Source: Ursus arctos (taxonomy: Eukaryota > Chordata > Mammalia > Carnivora > Ursidae). Taken from it: a stretch of DNA of 64,000 nt. Below the pieces are notes generated by a model. That model was not told the DNA's origin. It did not search any database and was given only the letters and a program-made list of their open reading frames with translations. The number at the start of each line of letters is the position of its first letter. The stretch's first letter is position 1. The DNA is taken from contig NW_026622786.1 of assembly GCF_023065955.2 (NCBI RefSeq), forward strand, positions 54,359,438 to 54,423,437, in the 5' to 3' direction. Shown here piece by piece: positions 45,546 through 55,855 of this stretch. The translations under genes were made by a program, and so were the position numbers.

Positions 45546-45955
45546 TTTAAATCTAGTGATAGTTCTTACACTATATATACTATATACACTATGATATACT
45601 TCATTTATTCATGACTCCTAGGATGCTTTGTACATCTTAAATGGGAATCTTGATAATTAAAAATATATGACACTTGTCAGTGATAACCTTGTACATTAGT
45701 TATTCTTGACAATACATATGCTATCTTTTCAAGTAAAAGGTAATACTGTGGGTATGGACAAGGTCACATGTATCTCTTCATGTTTCCAGAGTCTAGCCTT
45801 GTACCTTGCACCCAGAAGGCAATCAACAGATGTTTGCTATGTCATGAATTCTGTTAATGACAACATCTCTTCTCAATTTTAGTTTTTCTTTTCTAATTTT
45901 AAACTGTCAGCCTAATTATAATATCTTCTATACTAATTTTTCTTTGTTCTGCTAG
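45546..45955. other. No gene seen
   Basis: AT-rich unique sequence leading into the acceptor at 45,955; TACTATATACACTATGATATAC near 45,575 is low complexity. Confidence 0.4.
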
Positions 45956-46013
45956 ATCTGAGGTTCATAAATTTGTTGAACCATGAATAAAGGCAAAAAG
46001 CTAGCACATGTAG
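45956..46013 (+). CDS. Candidate start-codon exon of an unnamed gene
   Basis: 58-base exon candidate. The acceptor is ACTAATTTTTCTTTGTTCTGCTAG and the donor GTAAGA directly follows position 46,013. ATG at 45,983 has A at -3 (GAACCATGA), and a TGA lies in frame two codons upstream (45,977-45,979), so translation must begin here. The exon would encode MNKGKKLAHV and end with one base of the next codon. The exon at 58,727 begins with exactly the two bases needed (G|TA, valine), so the join is in phase. I do not recognise the protein. Bases 45,956-45,982 would be 5' UTR. The downstream flank is repeat-free and motif-rich. Both exons are plus strand, in the direction away from the CpG block. Confidence 0.5.
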
Positions 46014-46330
46014 GTAAGAGCCATATGCATTGCTTTAATGAATAGTCGTAGTGACATATGGAGGAGGACTGCCCGATTAATTATTGGGTTTGATGGAGTT
46101 GCTGCCTGCCTGAATGAGTCAGTCCAGGGGCCAATTTATAGTGGCAAAATTCTGTGATGGGCTGGTCTGACCGATAAACAAAGTAAATAAATGAACCAAG
46201 TTGACTCAGTAGCCTAGATAATTTGCTAGATTAACATGGAAATATTATATTGCTTCTTAGCAAGATTTGCCTATTTTTTGGAAGTATGTAGAATCTCATG
46301 GTGAGATCCCATTTAATAAATTTTCTCAGC
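46014..46330. promoter_or_regulatory. Candidate intronic enhancer
   Basis: Repeat-free stretch with TTAATTATTGGG (46,079-), AP-1-type TGAGTCAG (46,115-) and TGACTCAG (46,203-), and forkhead-like GATAAACAAAGTAAATAAAT (46,173-). Dense known motifs next to a candidate exon; function is inference. Confidence 0.3.
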
Positions 46331-46549
46331 ACACATAAACAAAATGTTTTCGTTCTTTAGAACCAATGGTGCGAATTGTCAGTCATGTTAATAGTCAAAT
46401 AAACAGGTGCTTTTTAGACTAACTTGATTTTTTTTAGACTAACGTTTTAAAGTAGTAAAAATCATGAGTAATCAGAAAAACAAATCAAAATCCCACATGA
46501 TATAAATTGAAAAGTGTTTTCTTCTTGCCACTTTTAACCCTCTTATACT
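46331..46549. other. No gene seen
   Basis: AT-rich unique sequence. Confidence 0.4.
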
Positions 46550-46965
46550 TCTTTCCCAATAATAAACAGTGTTACACATTTAAAAAAGCATTCTTCCAGA
46601 TATTTTTATGTGTTTACACAAGCAGGATCACATTTACCTATTTTCTTGCAATTTGCTTTGTTCTCTAAAAACTTCCCATACCAGAACATATAAATCTACC
46701 TCATTAAAAAATAATTGTGTAGTATTTGGCTCTATGAATGTATCAAAATTTAACAACTTCCATATTAATGGACAGTGTTTGCCATTACTATCAATGCCTC
46801 GATGATCATCCTTTAAATAACATCTTTGTGCACTGGTAGATTTATCTGTAGGATAAATTTCTTAAAGTACAATTGGGCAAAAACAAAGTGCATTTGAATT
46901 TTAAATAGATATTGCCATCTTGCCCACTCAAAAGAATACATAAAAATGTCTGTTTCCTTATTTGC
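46550..46965 (-). mobile_element. L1M-like LINE fragment
   Basis: TTTACACAAGCAGGATCACATT, GGTAGATTTATCTGTAGGATAAATTTCTTAAAGTA and TAGATATTGCCATCTTGCCC match a known old L1 3' UTR region in reverse. Confidence 0.5.
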
Positions 46966-47182
46966 TGTTTTGCTATTAGTTTGTTTTAAAATATTTTACT
47001 TTATCTCAATAGATATTTATTTTTTCTGCTCCTCATTATTTCTGAAAGCTACCCAAATGTCTTTTGGAGAACTGTCTCTTTACCATGTAGCTCCATTAGT
47101 AATAAGCCAGGTGATTAGTCATGGCCAATCAAGAGCATTAGATCTTGCTAATAAACTGTTTTTTGTCTTTTTTTAATGCCTT
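46966..47182. other. No gene seen
   Basis: AT-rich; a 76-codon frame at 46,946 has no domain. Confidence 0.35.
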
Positions 47183-47345
47183 TATTTTTTCCAGTTTTAT
47201 TGAGATATAACTGACAAATAAAATTGTATATATTTAAAAGGTACAGTGTGATGTCTTGCTAGACATATGCATTGTGTAATGATTACTGCAATCAAGTTAA
47301 TTAACACATCCATCACCTCACATAGTTACTCTTCCTGATAACCTT
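47183..47345 (-). mobile_element. L1M-type LINE 3' end
   Basis: TTTTATTGAGATATAACTGACA, AAAAGGTACAGTGTGATG, CAAGTTAATTAACACATCCATCACCTCACATAGTTAC. Confidence 0.75.
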
Positions 47346-48479
47346 GTTGTCTGTGGAGGGAGAGCAAGACCTACGTTGTTTCAACGGCCGAAACTCCTAT
47401 GGGAGCACCAGGAAGAGGTGCTTTCTATTTTGCAGGTCTGAAACCTGGGAGAATATAGGCATGGAATTGCTGGCTGGTGCATTGCCTCTTTGTTGCCTAC
47501 AAGTGTGGTGGAGAGTAAAGTTGAGAGATGGAGGCAGTGCCTCTAGATCAAGTTTAGATGAAAGTCAGAAAAATCTACCTCTGCACATTCACAAGTGCAT
47601 GGGAATGTTTGCCCTACATTTTGACTTTTTTTTTTTTAAGACCACTGTCAGGAAGTTTGTTCTCTTTGGCACCTGTTTCTCCATCCTAGCCTGTTTTTTT
47701 AATTAATCTGCAGTGTCTGAACTGCCTATACCCTGGAAGCAAGTTTGCGTGACACTAGACTTACCATTCTTTTCTCTCTGGGCCTCAGTTTCCCTCATTT
47801 AAAAAATGAAGTGGGAATAGAGAGTAGACATTATCTAAGGTAACTTCCAGCTCTGCTGTTCTGGTCCAACTATGTCTCCTTGGATTCTGATCCGATAGAT
47901 GCCCTGGTATGCCAAGCCAATTTAATTGGGTTTTCACTTTTTCTACCTTGCCCTTCCATCTAGATCCACTGAATTTTTTTGTTTTGTGATATGTTTTAAT
48001 ATTCTTATTTTTATTAATTTTAAAGTTGCAAAAGCAACACTGGTCCTTGATCAGAGTTAAATAATATTGAGACATAGAAACGCTGAAGTGTTTTTTTTTT
48101 TTTTCATATAGCACACTCCATATGCCCACTGACAATTCCTTCCCTACTAACAACTTGGTATAGACATCTCCATATATTATCTATTAGTATTTTTCTTCCT
48201 CTGTCTTTTCCCATTTTTTCCTTTGGGTTCTTGTATTTCTTATTGGCTAAGCCCTTTGACTTCTCATCTTGTCTTACCTGTGGTATTTGTGGCCCCCATG
48301 TTGCTGCCTCCCTACTTGGTTTTAGTCCAGGGCTTTGTTTGACCCTTATTACTGTAGGCTAGTCATTTTTATCCAGGCTTCTTAGTTTCAACTTGAGTGC
48401 CAGCTTCCAGCTTTACCTTTTTCAGTCCTGCTCCTGCTTCTGTTCCCTGGCTTTCCAGAGAAATCCAGTATAGGGAGGT
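47346..48479. other. No gene seen
   Basis: Frames of 120-122 codons occur on both strands (47,344-47,706 forward, 47,785-48,153 reverse) without recognised domains or splice logic. Confidence 0.4.
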
Positions 48480-48665
48480 GTCTAGAGTCAGTCTCTAGAG
48501 CCAGGCTCCTGGCTTCAAGTCATAGCTCTACCACTTATTGGTCATGAGAACTTGGGCAAAATATTTCACTTCTCCATACCTCAATTTCTTTCTCTAAAAA
48601 GGGGGATATTATTAAAAATAGTATCTCATGGTTCTTGTTAGTATTAAGGGGGTTTTACATGTAAT
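48480..48665 (+). mobile_element. MIR SINE
   Basis: TCTAGAGCCAGGCTCCTGGCTTCAAGTC, CTCTACCACTTATTGG, GAACTTGGGCAAAATATTTCAC. Confidence 0.75.
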
Positions 48666-48747
48666 ACTTTCTCAATCTTATTGCAACATCCCAATCTAGT
48701 TCAGGTCCTGGCATATTGTGTATTCTTAAAACTGTCAATTCTTTTTG

Positions 48748-48982
48748 GGATGTCTGGGTGGCTCAGTCAGTTAAGCATCTGACTCCTGATTTTGGCTCAG
48801 GTCATAATCTCAGGGTTGTGAGATGAGCCCCGCATGGGGTGGGAAACTGCTTGGGGTTCTCATCCCTTCTCCCTCTGCCCCTCCACTCATGTGCATGCTC
48901 TCTCTCTCTCTAAAAAAAAAACAACCAAAAAACAACAAAAAACCCCCAAACCAAACCAAAACAAAAGAACCCCCCAAAACCC
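48748..48982 (+). mobile_element. CAN SINE with long C-interrupted A tail
   Basis: GGATGTCTGGGTGGCTCAGTCAG head and CT-rich body, then a roughly 70-base A/C tail (48,911-48,982). Duplication CTGTCAATTCTTTTTG at 48,732 and 48,983. Confidence 0.93.
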
Positions 48983-49039
48983 CTGTCAATTCTTTTTGCA
49001 AAGCACTTCCAATTAGCAAGTTGAATAATTCACATTGGC

Positions 49040-49170
49040 AGATAAAAAAACAACAGTGAGGTTCAAAGAGATTGAAATGACTTGCTTAAAATCAAATGCT
49101 TAGTAAATGACAGAGTCAGGATTCAAAATCAGATTTATTGGCTCCAGATCTCTGTGCTTCTCACCACTTT
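49040..49170 (-). mobile_element. MIR-like SINE
   Basis: GAGGTTCAAAGAGATTGAAATGACTTGCTTAAAATCA and GACAGAGTCAGGATTCAAAATC resemble reverse MIR. Confidence 0.55.
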
Positions 49171-49288
49171 CAGCAATGATAATCCATATCTTATTTATTG
49201 GAGGACTTTGATACTCTCCTGATGCTTATGGAGCCTTCCATCCTCTAACTTGAAATCTGGTTGGCTCGTTTTTTCTAAGGCATGTCTT

Positions 49289-49477
49289 TATTTATTTATT
49301 TATTTATTTATTTATTTGACAGAAGGAGAGAGTGAGAGAGGGAACACAAGCAGGGGGAACTGGAGAAGTAGGCTCCACTGAGCAGGTAGCTCGGCACGGG
49401 TCTCTATCCCAGGACTCTGGGATCATGGCTTGAGCCAAAGGCAGACGCTTAACAAGTGAGCCACCCAGGCGCCCCTC
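49289..49477 (-). mobile_element. CAN SINE
   Basis: (TTTA)n tail and GACAGAAGGAGAGAGTGAG body; duplication AGGCATGTCTT at 49,278 and 49,480. Confidence 0.93.
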
Positions 49478-49679
49478 TCAGGCATGTCTTCATGGGTTTC
49501 CTCTTCTGAACCCCCTTCTGCTAGGTAATCAATAAGATCCCCTAACCCTTCCCAGAAAGGACTAAGCATAGCATTAAATCTGGAGTTTACTCTACTTTCA
49601 GAGTCTTTGTTTTCCAAGCCAAAATGGTTAGTGGAAAAATTATTGATTTTAGAGCTAACTGGGTCTAGTTTTGATCGAT

Positions 49680-49880
49680 TAATTCTTTCCTTTAGTAGTT
49701 GCATGGCCTTGGCCAACTCAATTACTTTCCCTGGGCCTCAGTTTATTTTACTTGTCAGGTGAGTATGATAATGTTAATAATATCTGCCTTGTAGGATAAC
49801 TGTGATGCTAGAGGTAAAGTATGATAAACGCTTGGCTATAGTACACATTCAGTAAGTCATTGTTATTATTAGTAGCAATT
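49680..49880 (+). mobile_element. MIR SINE
   Basis: TAGTTGCATGGCCTTGGCCAACTCAATTAC, CTGGGCCTCAGTTTATTTTAC, ATTCAGTAAGTCATTGTTATTAT. Confidence 0.75.
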
Positions 49881-50004
49881 ACTTCAACTGATGAGAGACT
49901 GAGCTCTTATAGGTCCTAAAGAGATTTGTTATTATTTTGGGGGCTGCTCTCTGAGTGTATGGTCTTTCAGTTGTGTTTGGGAGTGGGGTGGGGGGAAGAG
50001 AGTA

Positions 50005-50260
50005 GCCTGGTGAGAAGGGCACACATTTTGGATTTAGATAGACCTGGATTTGGATCTGAGCATAGCAATTACAAGTTGTGCAAATAGGCAGGTTGTTTAA
50101 TCACTTTGGGCTGCAACCTCTTCATTTGAAAACCAGGGAAAATAATACCAATTTCACAGATGCTATTGAAGCAACTGAAATAGAGTATGTAAAAGCATGG
50201 CAGTGATTTTAAAAATATCTGTCCTCCATAAGGCATTGTTATAGAAAGTCCCAATATTTT
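50005..50260 (+). mobile_element. MIR-like SINE
   Basis: GATAGACCTGGATTTGGATCTGAG, CAAATAGGCAGGTTGTTTAATCAC, CCTCTTCATTTGAAAACC; MIR order, diverged. Confidence 0.6.
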
Positions 50261-50473
50261 TTATATGTGCTATTGTATTCCTCTTTGTGCTCTCAGCACT
50301 TAGTGATCACATGGTAGGAACTACATGTTCCATTCTATCACATGGTTGGAACTACAAAAATATTTGTTGAACTGAATTGAGCCCTTGAACAGTAAAAACA
50401 TTTTACACCCAAAGTTGTTGCCTTTTTTTAAGAAACTGATATTTATTTTCTATCCATCTTATTTCCATGTTCT

Positions 50474-50474
50474 G

Positions 50475-50505
<31 letters not shown>

Positions 50506-50609
50506 TTTTACTTTTTTAAAAAGTAGGCTCCCACCTGGTGTAGGACATGAACTCATGACCCTGAGATCAAGAGTCTGATGCTTTACCAACTAAGCTACCC
50601 AGGGACCCT
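50474..50609 (-). mobile_element. Short CAN SINE variant
   Basis: (TTTA)n, AAGTAGGCTCCCACCTGGTG, GACCCTGAGATCAAGAGTC, CAACTAAGCTACCCAGGGACCC. Abuts the 3' end of the RPSA pseudogene. Confidence 0.85.
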
Positions 50610-50611
50610 AT

Positions 50612-51890
50612 TCCCACATTCCATTTTAGAACCTGTGGAGGAAGAGCTGTAAACCACTTGGTGTTGTTCTTATCCATTCAGTGGCTGAGCAATGGCAGCT
50701 GCAGACCAGTCTTCAGTGGCTGGCCAGGGGCTCTGGTCTTCAGCAGGGGCTGCTGGACAGGCACAGAGGCCACCTGGGTGCTTCAGGCCTGTCTGCAACC
50801 CGGGCTCAGTAGCGGTCAACTCAAGCCATTTACTTGGGCTGGAGCAGTCCATTCACCCTGAAATTCCTCCTCGGTCATGGCCTTTTCAGCAGCGACCAAT
50901 CTCTTTAGGGTCTCTGTTGAAATGCATCAGGCATGAGCTCCCACAGGTGTCCATGAGGGATGGTTGCACACACGCACAGAACTTCCCCCGTCATCACATA
51001 CCACATTAGACCCATTGAGCTCTCTTGTTGCACACAATGACGGTGTCCACGTAGCACAGAGAAGAGTCTGTGTTACACAGAGCAGTGGTTGGCAGGTTAA
51101 CCTAGGATGCCTCTGTGGGAGGCTGGTGGTCAGCCCGGGATCAGTAGCCACCAGAAGATGGGGCTCCTGGAGGGCTGCCTGTCTGGTTAGTGAGGTTCTG
51201 GGAGTGAAGTACCCAGCAGGAGGAGTGGCTCCAGTGGCAGCAGCAAACTTCAGGATGGCCCACTGGCCAGCATTGTTGGAGAACATGACACTGACATCAA
51301 CCAGGTTCTTTCTTTTTTCTTTTCTTTTTTTTTTCTTTTCTTTCTCTCTTCTCTCTCCTTCCTTCCTTCCTTCCTTCCTTCCTTCCTTCCTTCCTTCCTT
51401 CCTTCGATTTTATTTATTTAAGAGAAAGAGAGAGAGCACAAGCAGTGAGAGCAGAAGGCAGAGCAAGAGGGAGAAGCAGGCTCTCCCCTGAGCATGGAGC
51501 CTGACACAGGGCTCAATCCCAGGACCCTGGGATCATGACCTGAGCCGAAGGCAGATGCTTAACCAACTGAGCCATGCAGTTGCCCCTCAACCAGGTTTTC
51601 AGTGGTAACAGTGGCACAAGCCATCAGCGGATACTTCTCCCAGGTCCCCTTCAGATTTATGATGTAGTTGCTATCACTTCAACTTTCGTAGATGTACTGT
51701 TCCATTTGGAAATCAAGGTTGGTGCCACATAATTGGGTTCCTGCTATAAAGAATTTGAGGACATCCTCCTCCTTCATCTGTAGGACATCAAGGGCTCTGT
51801 ACATTGTAAAAGTTTCCTTTTAAGTTATTCTGAGAACCGAGGACCACACCCTGTGTACCCGTCTCTGGGTAGTGCAGAGTGGCATACATA
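50612..51890 (-). pseudogene. RPSA: Processed pseudogene of ribosomal protein SA, split by a SINE
   Basis: The minus strand reads like an intronless RPSA (40S ribosomal protein SA / laminin receptor) mRNA. Upstream of the ATG equivalent (51,804) is the 5' UTR text TAACTTAAAAGGAAACTTTTACA. Then come [34 protein letters not shown], a stop where lysine or arginine is expected, and IINLKGTWEK. After the inserted SINE the reading continues with [19 protein letters not shown] (about 51,240) and later PATEDWSAA (about 50,715), the conserved C-terminal repeat. Frames shift several times between these blocks. The intronless structure shows L1-mediated retroposition. No protein of RPSA length can be made. 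The family's functional copy assists 40S assembly in the cytoplasm; this copy has no expected role. Confidence 0.93.
51308..51586 (-). mobile_element. CAN SINE with (CCTT)n expansion inside RPSA pseudogene
   Basis: Exact duplication TCAACCAGGTT at 51,297 and 51,587 splits the pseudogene. The tail has grown into a polypyrimidine TTTC/CCTT microsatellite (51,309-51,405). It is younger than the pseudogene. Confidence 0.94.
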
Positions 51891-52474
51891 AAGTTTGATT
51901 GCTGATATGCTTACTCTTCTGTGGCTGGAAATTCTAAAAAAATAAAATGTTAAGGGAGTTATTATGCTGAGTAAAACGCTCAAGCTTAGGAACTAGTGTG
52001 CATAAGACCTCAAATTTCTTTCTGGCTCTCAATATGAAAGTCATGATTGTTTCCCTTGCGTCATCTTCCACATGTGGCTTTTCATCTTACATTCTGGCTT
52101 TACTCCAGGAGATGACACTGTCTTATGCCAGGGACCTGGTGAAAGGTCACACTCAGAATGGCCAGGCTGGGAGGAGCTCAGTTAGCAGTGTGGGTCCCTA
52201 ACTGCATTCTTTAGTGTTCCATCTCAGTGGGGTAAAAGCAAGAATGAAAAATTCCAGAGGGGCCTAAAATTTACATTTTGTCCTGAGAGTATAGCTAGAA
52301 GGTTTTTTGCTCTGAACTGTTGTAACAGGAGTGAGTGAGTTTCTATCATTTCCCCACCAAATAAAAAGTGGAATTTATGCTGAATCATTGTTAGAGTGAT
52401 CCGGACTTATTCTTTTCAGCCTGGTGAGACCCATACCAACCTTTTACAGACAGTTTCTTTAAAGACAGCATGAG
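51891..52474. other. No gene seen
   Basis: Unique sequence after the RPSA copy; a 67-codon frame at 51,998 is unsupported. Confidence 0.4.
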
Positions 52475-52675
52475 GGGCACCTGGGTGGCTCAGTCGTTAG
52501 GCGTCTGCCTTCGGCCCAGGGCGTGATCCCAGGGTCCTGGAATCGAGCCCCACATGGGGCTCCCACTCCGCTGGGGGCCTGCTTCTTCCTCTCCCACTCC
52601 CCCTGCTTGTGTTCCCTCTCTCGCTGGGTGTCTCTCTCTCTGTGAAATAAATAAATAATATCTTAAAAAAAAAAT
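52475..52675 (+). mobile_element. CAN SINE
   Basis: Near-consensus forward copy; exact duplication AAAGACAGCATGAG at 52,461 and 52,676. Confidence 0.96.
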
Positions 52676-52689
52676 AAAGACAGCATGAG

Positions 52690-53088
52690 AAACCTCAGTG
52701 TCCTCTGGAGGTTTTTGTAAATGGTTGCCAGCCCAGCCTTTATTAAACTGGGTTTATACATCATATAATTGCTCATCTTGACATACCTCTTTCAGACTTT
52801 GCTTGAGAAAGGACAAAATGAGTTGAGGGTTCTCTTCTGCTGCAAATGATGATCTTTGGTGTTTTTTGGTTGATGATGCTTCAATGTCATCTTTTCCATG
52901 TTGTCCTTGAATTTCTTGAAGTTTCTCCGCTTTTCAGTCTTTTTTGGTAATCTACATAGATTGTGTGTACTTAGATTGTTATTCACCTCAATCCAATTCC
53001 AAGTCCTATTGCAAATATTTACTGAGCACTTATTCTATATAAAGCATGATGGAGCTGTTTTCTAAAGCTTTGACACAATCTTTAGAGC
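52690..53088. other. No gene seen
   Basis: A 64-codon reverse frame rich in lysine and asparagine (52,792-52,986) is present but has no recognised homology or splice sites. Confidence 0.4.
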
Positions 53089-53319
53089 CGCAGCATCCAA
53101 TATGGTAGCCATTATTCACAACTGACTATTTACATTTAAATTATTAAAATTAAATGAAATAAAGATTTTTATTTTCTCAGTTGTACTGTCCACATTTCAA
53201 GTGCTTCATACAGTGAAGCACCACATACAGTTCAAGTGCTACATACTATGGCTACTGTATTGGATAGCATATGTATAGAATGTTTCCATCATTGTGGAAA
53301 GTTCTATTGGACAGTGCTG
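53089..53319 (-). mobile_element. MER3-type hAT DNA transposon
   Basis: CAGCATCCAATATGGTAGCCATTA at the left and TGGAAAGTTCTATTGGACAGTGCTG at the right, with CACATTTCAAGTGCT between. Non-autonomous. Confidence 0.78.
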
Positions 53320-53497
53320 TTATTATAGAGTTTCAATTATTTAGGACTACAACTCACTACTTGTCTTTCATTTATAAGGTTAATCAAAAACTCATATCTT
53401 TCAATGAGAACTTTTTTTTTTTTTAGCAAATTAAATAACATCAATTGAATTTCACTGTTAGGTATTGGGAAAATACAAGAACAAATAAAATATGTTT

Positions 53498-53532
53498 TTT
53501 TTTTTTTTTTGAAGCTTGAGGGCCTTTTTATT
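53498..53532 (-). mobile_element. Tiny retrocopied 3' end with polyadenylation signal
   Basis: Between direct repeats AAAATATGTTT (53,487 and 53,533) lies a T run followed by GAAGCTTGAGGGCCTTTTTATT. Read on the minus strand it is AATAAAAAGGCCCTCAAGCTTC plus a poly(A), i.e. the last ~22 bases of some mRNA. Source gene not identified. Confidence 0.65.
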
Positions 53533-53543
53533 AAAATATGTTT

Positions 53544-53819
53544 CTTGTCCTCAAGGAACCTAAAATATATTGAGGAAAACTGGCATATAACACCACTAAT
53601 GAGATTGCAAGGCAGGATACACAAAGTAATGTAGTAGAGGCATGGTCAAAGTACAGTGGACTCATTTGAGGAGGGATTTATTTCTCTTCTGTATCAGAGT
53701 CTTCATTTGAAAGGGGCATTTAGAAAGGAAAGGATATAAGGAAGTCAGAAAGTCATTTTAGGTACCAAGGGAAGAATATGAGTAAAGACATGGAATAGGG
53801 AAAGTAGTTCAGTCTAAGG
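53544..53819. other. No gene seen
   Basis: Unique sequence with MIR-adjacent old repeat traces. Confidence 0.35.
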
Positions 53820-54030
53820 CAGGTAATATAGCATAGAGATTAAGAGCATAGCCTCTGGGGACAATCTGCCTGGGCTCAAAAACTTGGCTTCTTATTAGCA
53901 AATAGATTCATCTTTCTAAGTCTGTTTCTTCATCTGTAAAATGGAACTAATAATAGTGGCTACCTAATAGAGTATTTGTGAGGATTCAATAAGATAATGA
54001 CTTAGCACAGTGCCTGGCTTATAGTAGGCT
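53820..54030 (+). mobile_element. MIR SINE, nearly full length
   Basis: ATATAGCATAGAGATTAAGAGCATAGCCTCTGG ... CCTGGGCTCAAAAACTTGGC ... TTCATCTGTAAAATGGAACTAATAATAG ... GCACAGTGCCTGGCTTATAGTAGG. Confidence 0.88.
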
Positions 54031-55509
54031 ACTAGGGAAGGATCTGGGGGAAAGGGAGATTGCAAATAACAGAGTCTGCCAACAGTGGCTGAATTTAGTG
54101 GCTAAAATAAGATAGAAAATAATATCCCTTTCAGTTAAAAACCTGGAGGTGGGCAATCCAGGACTGGTATGATGACTCCACAAAGTCATCAAGGACCCAC
54201 TTCCTAACCAGCTTTCTGCTTCACCATCCCTAGGGTTAGCCCTTGTCATCAAAGTCTAGGATGAAAATTTAGTCATGACATTCATGTCCCAATTGGCAGG
54301 ATGAGTAGGCATCCTTTGTCTCTTAAGGTTCTCAGAAGTTGCAACCTGACATTTCTACTTGCATATCATTAGCCTGAATTTAGTCACATGGCCACACCTA
54401 GCTGTAGGGGAAACTGGGAAACATCATCTTTTTTTTCTGGGTGGCCTTGTTTCCAGCTAAGATTTTTATTACTAATAGAAGAGGGGGAAATGGATTAGGA
54501 AGTTAGCAGTCTCTGTTATGAAAAGGGACAAGACTGAAGCCAGATGACTGAGATCTTTAATGTAGTCTAAGGAGTTTGTACTTTTATTGCTTGGGTTCTG
54601 TGGAGCTACTGATACTCTCAACAAAGGGGGTTAATACAATTAGATGCTGTTCATGGTAATGGACTTGGACATGGTTCCTCAAACCAGGAATACCCACCCC
54701 AGCAATACTCAGATACTTTCAAGAACAGTTATTTTCAATTAAAAAAAAAAAAGAAAATATTTCCCCTTGAACTTCCAACAGTCTTTCCCATTCTCCTTCC
54801 TCTTTAAGGAAGGGAAGAGGTAACCTGAGGGGAGGAAATGTGAGAAGGTAATCCTTCCACCTGGCAGCTCTCTTTGAGACTTCCTCCAGTGTATCACTGG
54901 CCCTCTCAAAATGTGCTGAGAATGGAAATCAGTTCTTTATATGGGTGGGTAGTGCCAAGTAAAGGGAATTGATATCTTATTATAAGGATATCGTGCTCTT
55001 TCTCTGAGTATTTTGTGCTTATCTTAGACACTGCACTGTTGACTGTGTGCCTGACTAGATTCTAAGCAGCTTGAAAACAGAGTTCAGGTCTTGAGTCTAT
55101 ATCCTCTGCGTTTAACACAGTGCCTAGTGCAAGACACACATAAAATTGTCAAATGTCTGGATAAATGCTGAGTGTATGAATGCTGCCTAGATAGTGTTGA
55201 CTTTAAAGCAGCTGTACCAGAGCTTAAATCCTCATACTGTTGGTTATTACTGAGTCTGTGGTGAAAGCATTTCACGCAAAGGCTAAGAAAAAGACTTATG
55301 TAAGGTGAAGACATAATTGTGTCCACTTGGATTATGGTTCTGCTTGGAATGCACCAGACAGTGAAACAAGGAGATCAGGTCAAATAATTTGTGTTAAATT
55401 CTGAAGGCTGCCTTTTCTTAGTCTTTGTAATTCTAGGCACTACTTTACTTAGACAATAAAAATATACTGAATTTGTGTGCTCACAAAATATATCTTGAAG
55501 TAAGCCCCT
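54031..55509. other. No gene seen
   Basis: About 1.5 kb of unique sequence. Frames of 77-80 codons on the minus strand are unsupported. Confidence 0.4.
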
Positions 55510-55523
55510 CCAAAAAGATTTTT

Positions 55524-55637
55524 ATTTATTTTTTATTTTTATTTTTTTGAGTATTCTCTATGCCCAACATAGAGCTTGAACTCATGACCCTGAGATCAAG
55601 AGTCACATGTACTTCTGACTGAACCAATGAGGCACCC
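55524..55637 (-). mobile_element. Short CAN SINE variant
   Basis: TTTGAGTATTCTCTATGCCCAACATAGAGC ... GAACCAATGAGGCACCCC; target CCAAAAAGATTTTT at 55,510 repeated at 55,638. Confidence 0.85.
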
Positions 55638-55650
55638 CCAAAAAGTTTTT

Positions 55651-55841
55651 TTTTTAAAGATTTTATTTATTCATTTGACAGAAAGGGACAGCGAGAGAGG
55701 GAATGCAAGCAGGGGGAGTGGGAGTGGGAGAAGCAGGCTTCCCTCTGAGCAGGGAGCCCAATGTGGGGCTCGATCCCAGGATCCTGGGATCATGACCAGA
55801 GCTGAAGGCAGATGCTTAATGACTGAGCCACCCAGGCGCCC
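55651..55841 (-). mobile_element. CAN SINE, second insertion at same target
   Basis: GGACAGCGAGAGAGGGAATG body; target CCAAAAAG(A)TTTTT at 55,638 and again at 55,842. Confidence 0.93.
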
Positions 55842-55855
55842 CCAAAAAGATTTTT

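Noticed and set aside
50658..51491. Forward frames of 67, 105 and 175 codons
   Set aside because: Antisense shadows of the RPSA pseudogene and its inserted SINE.
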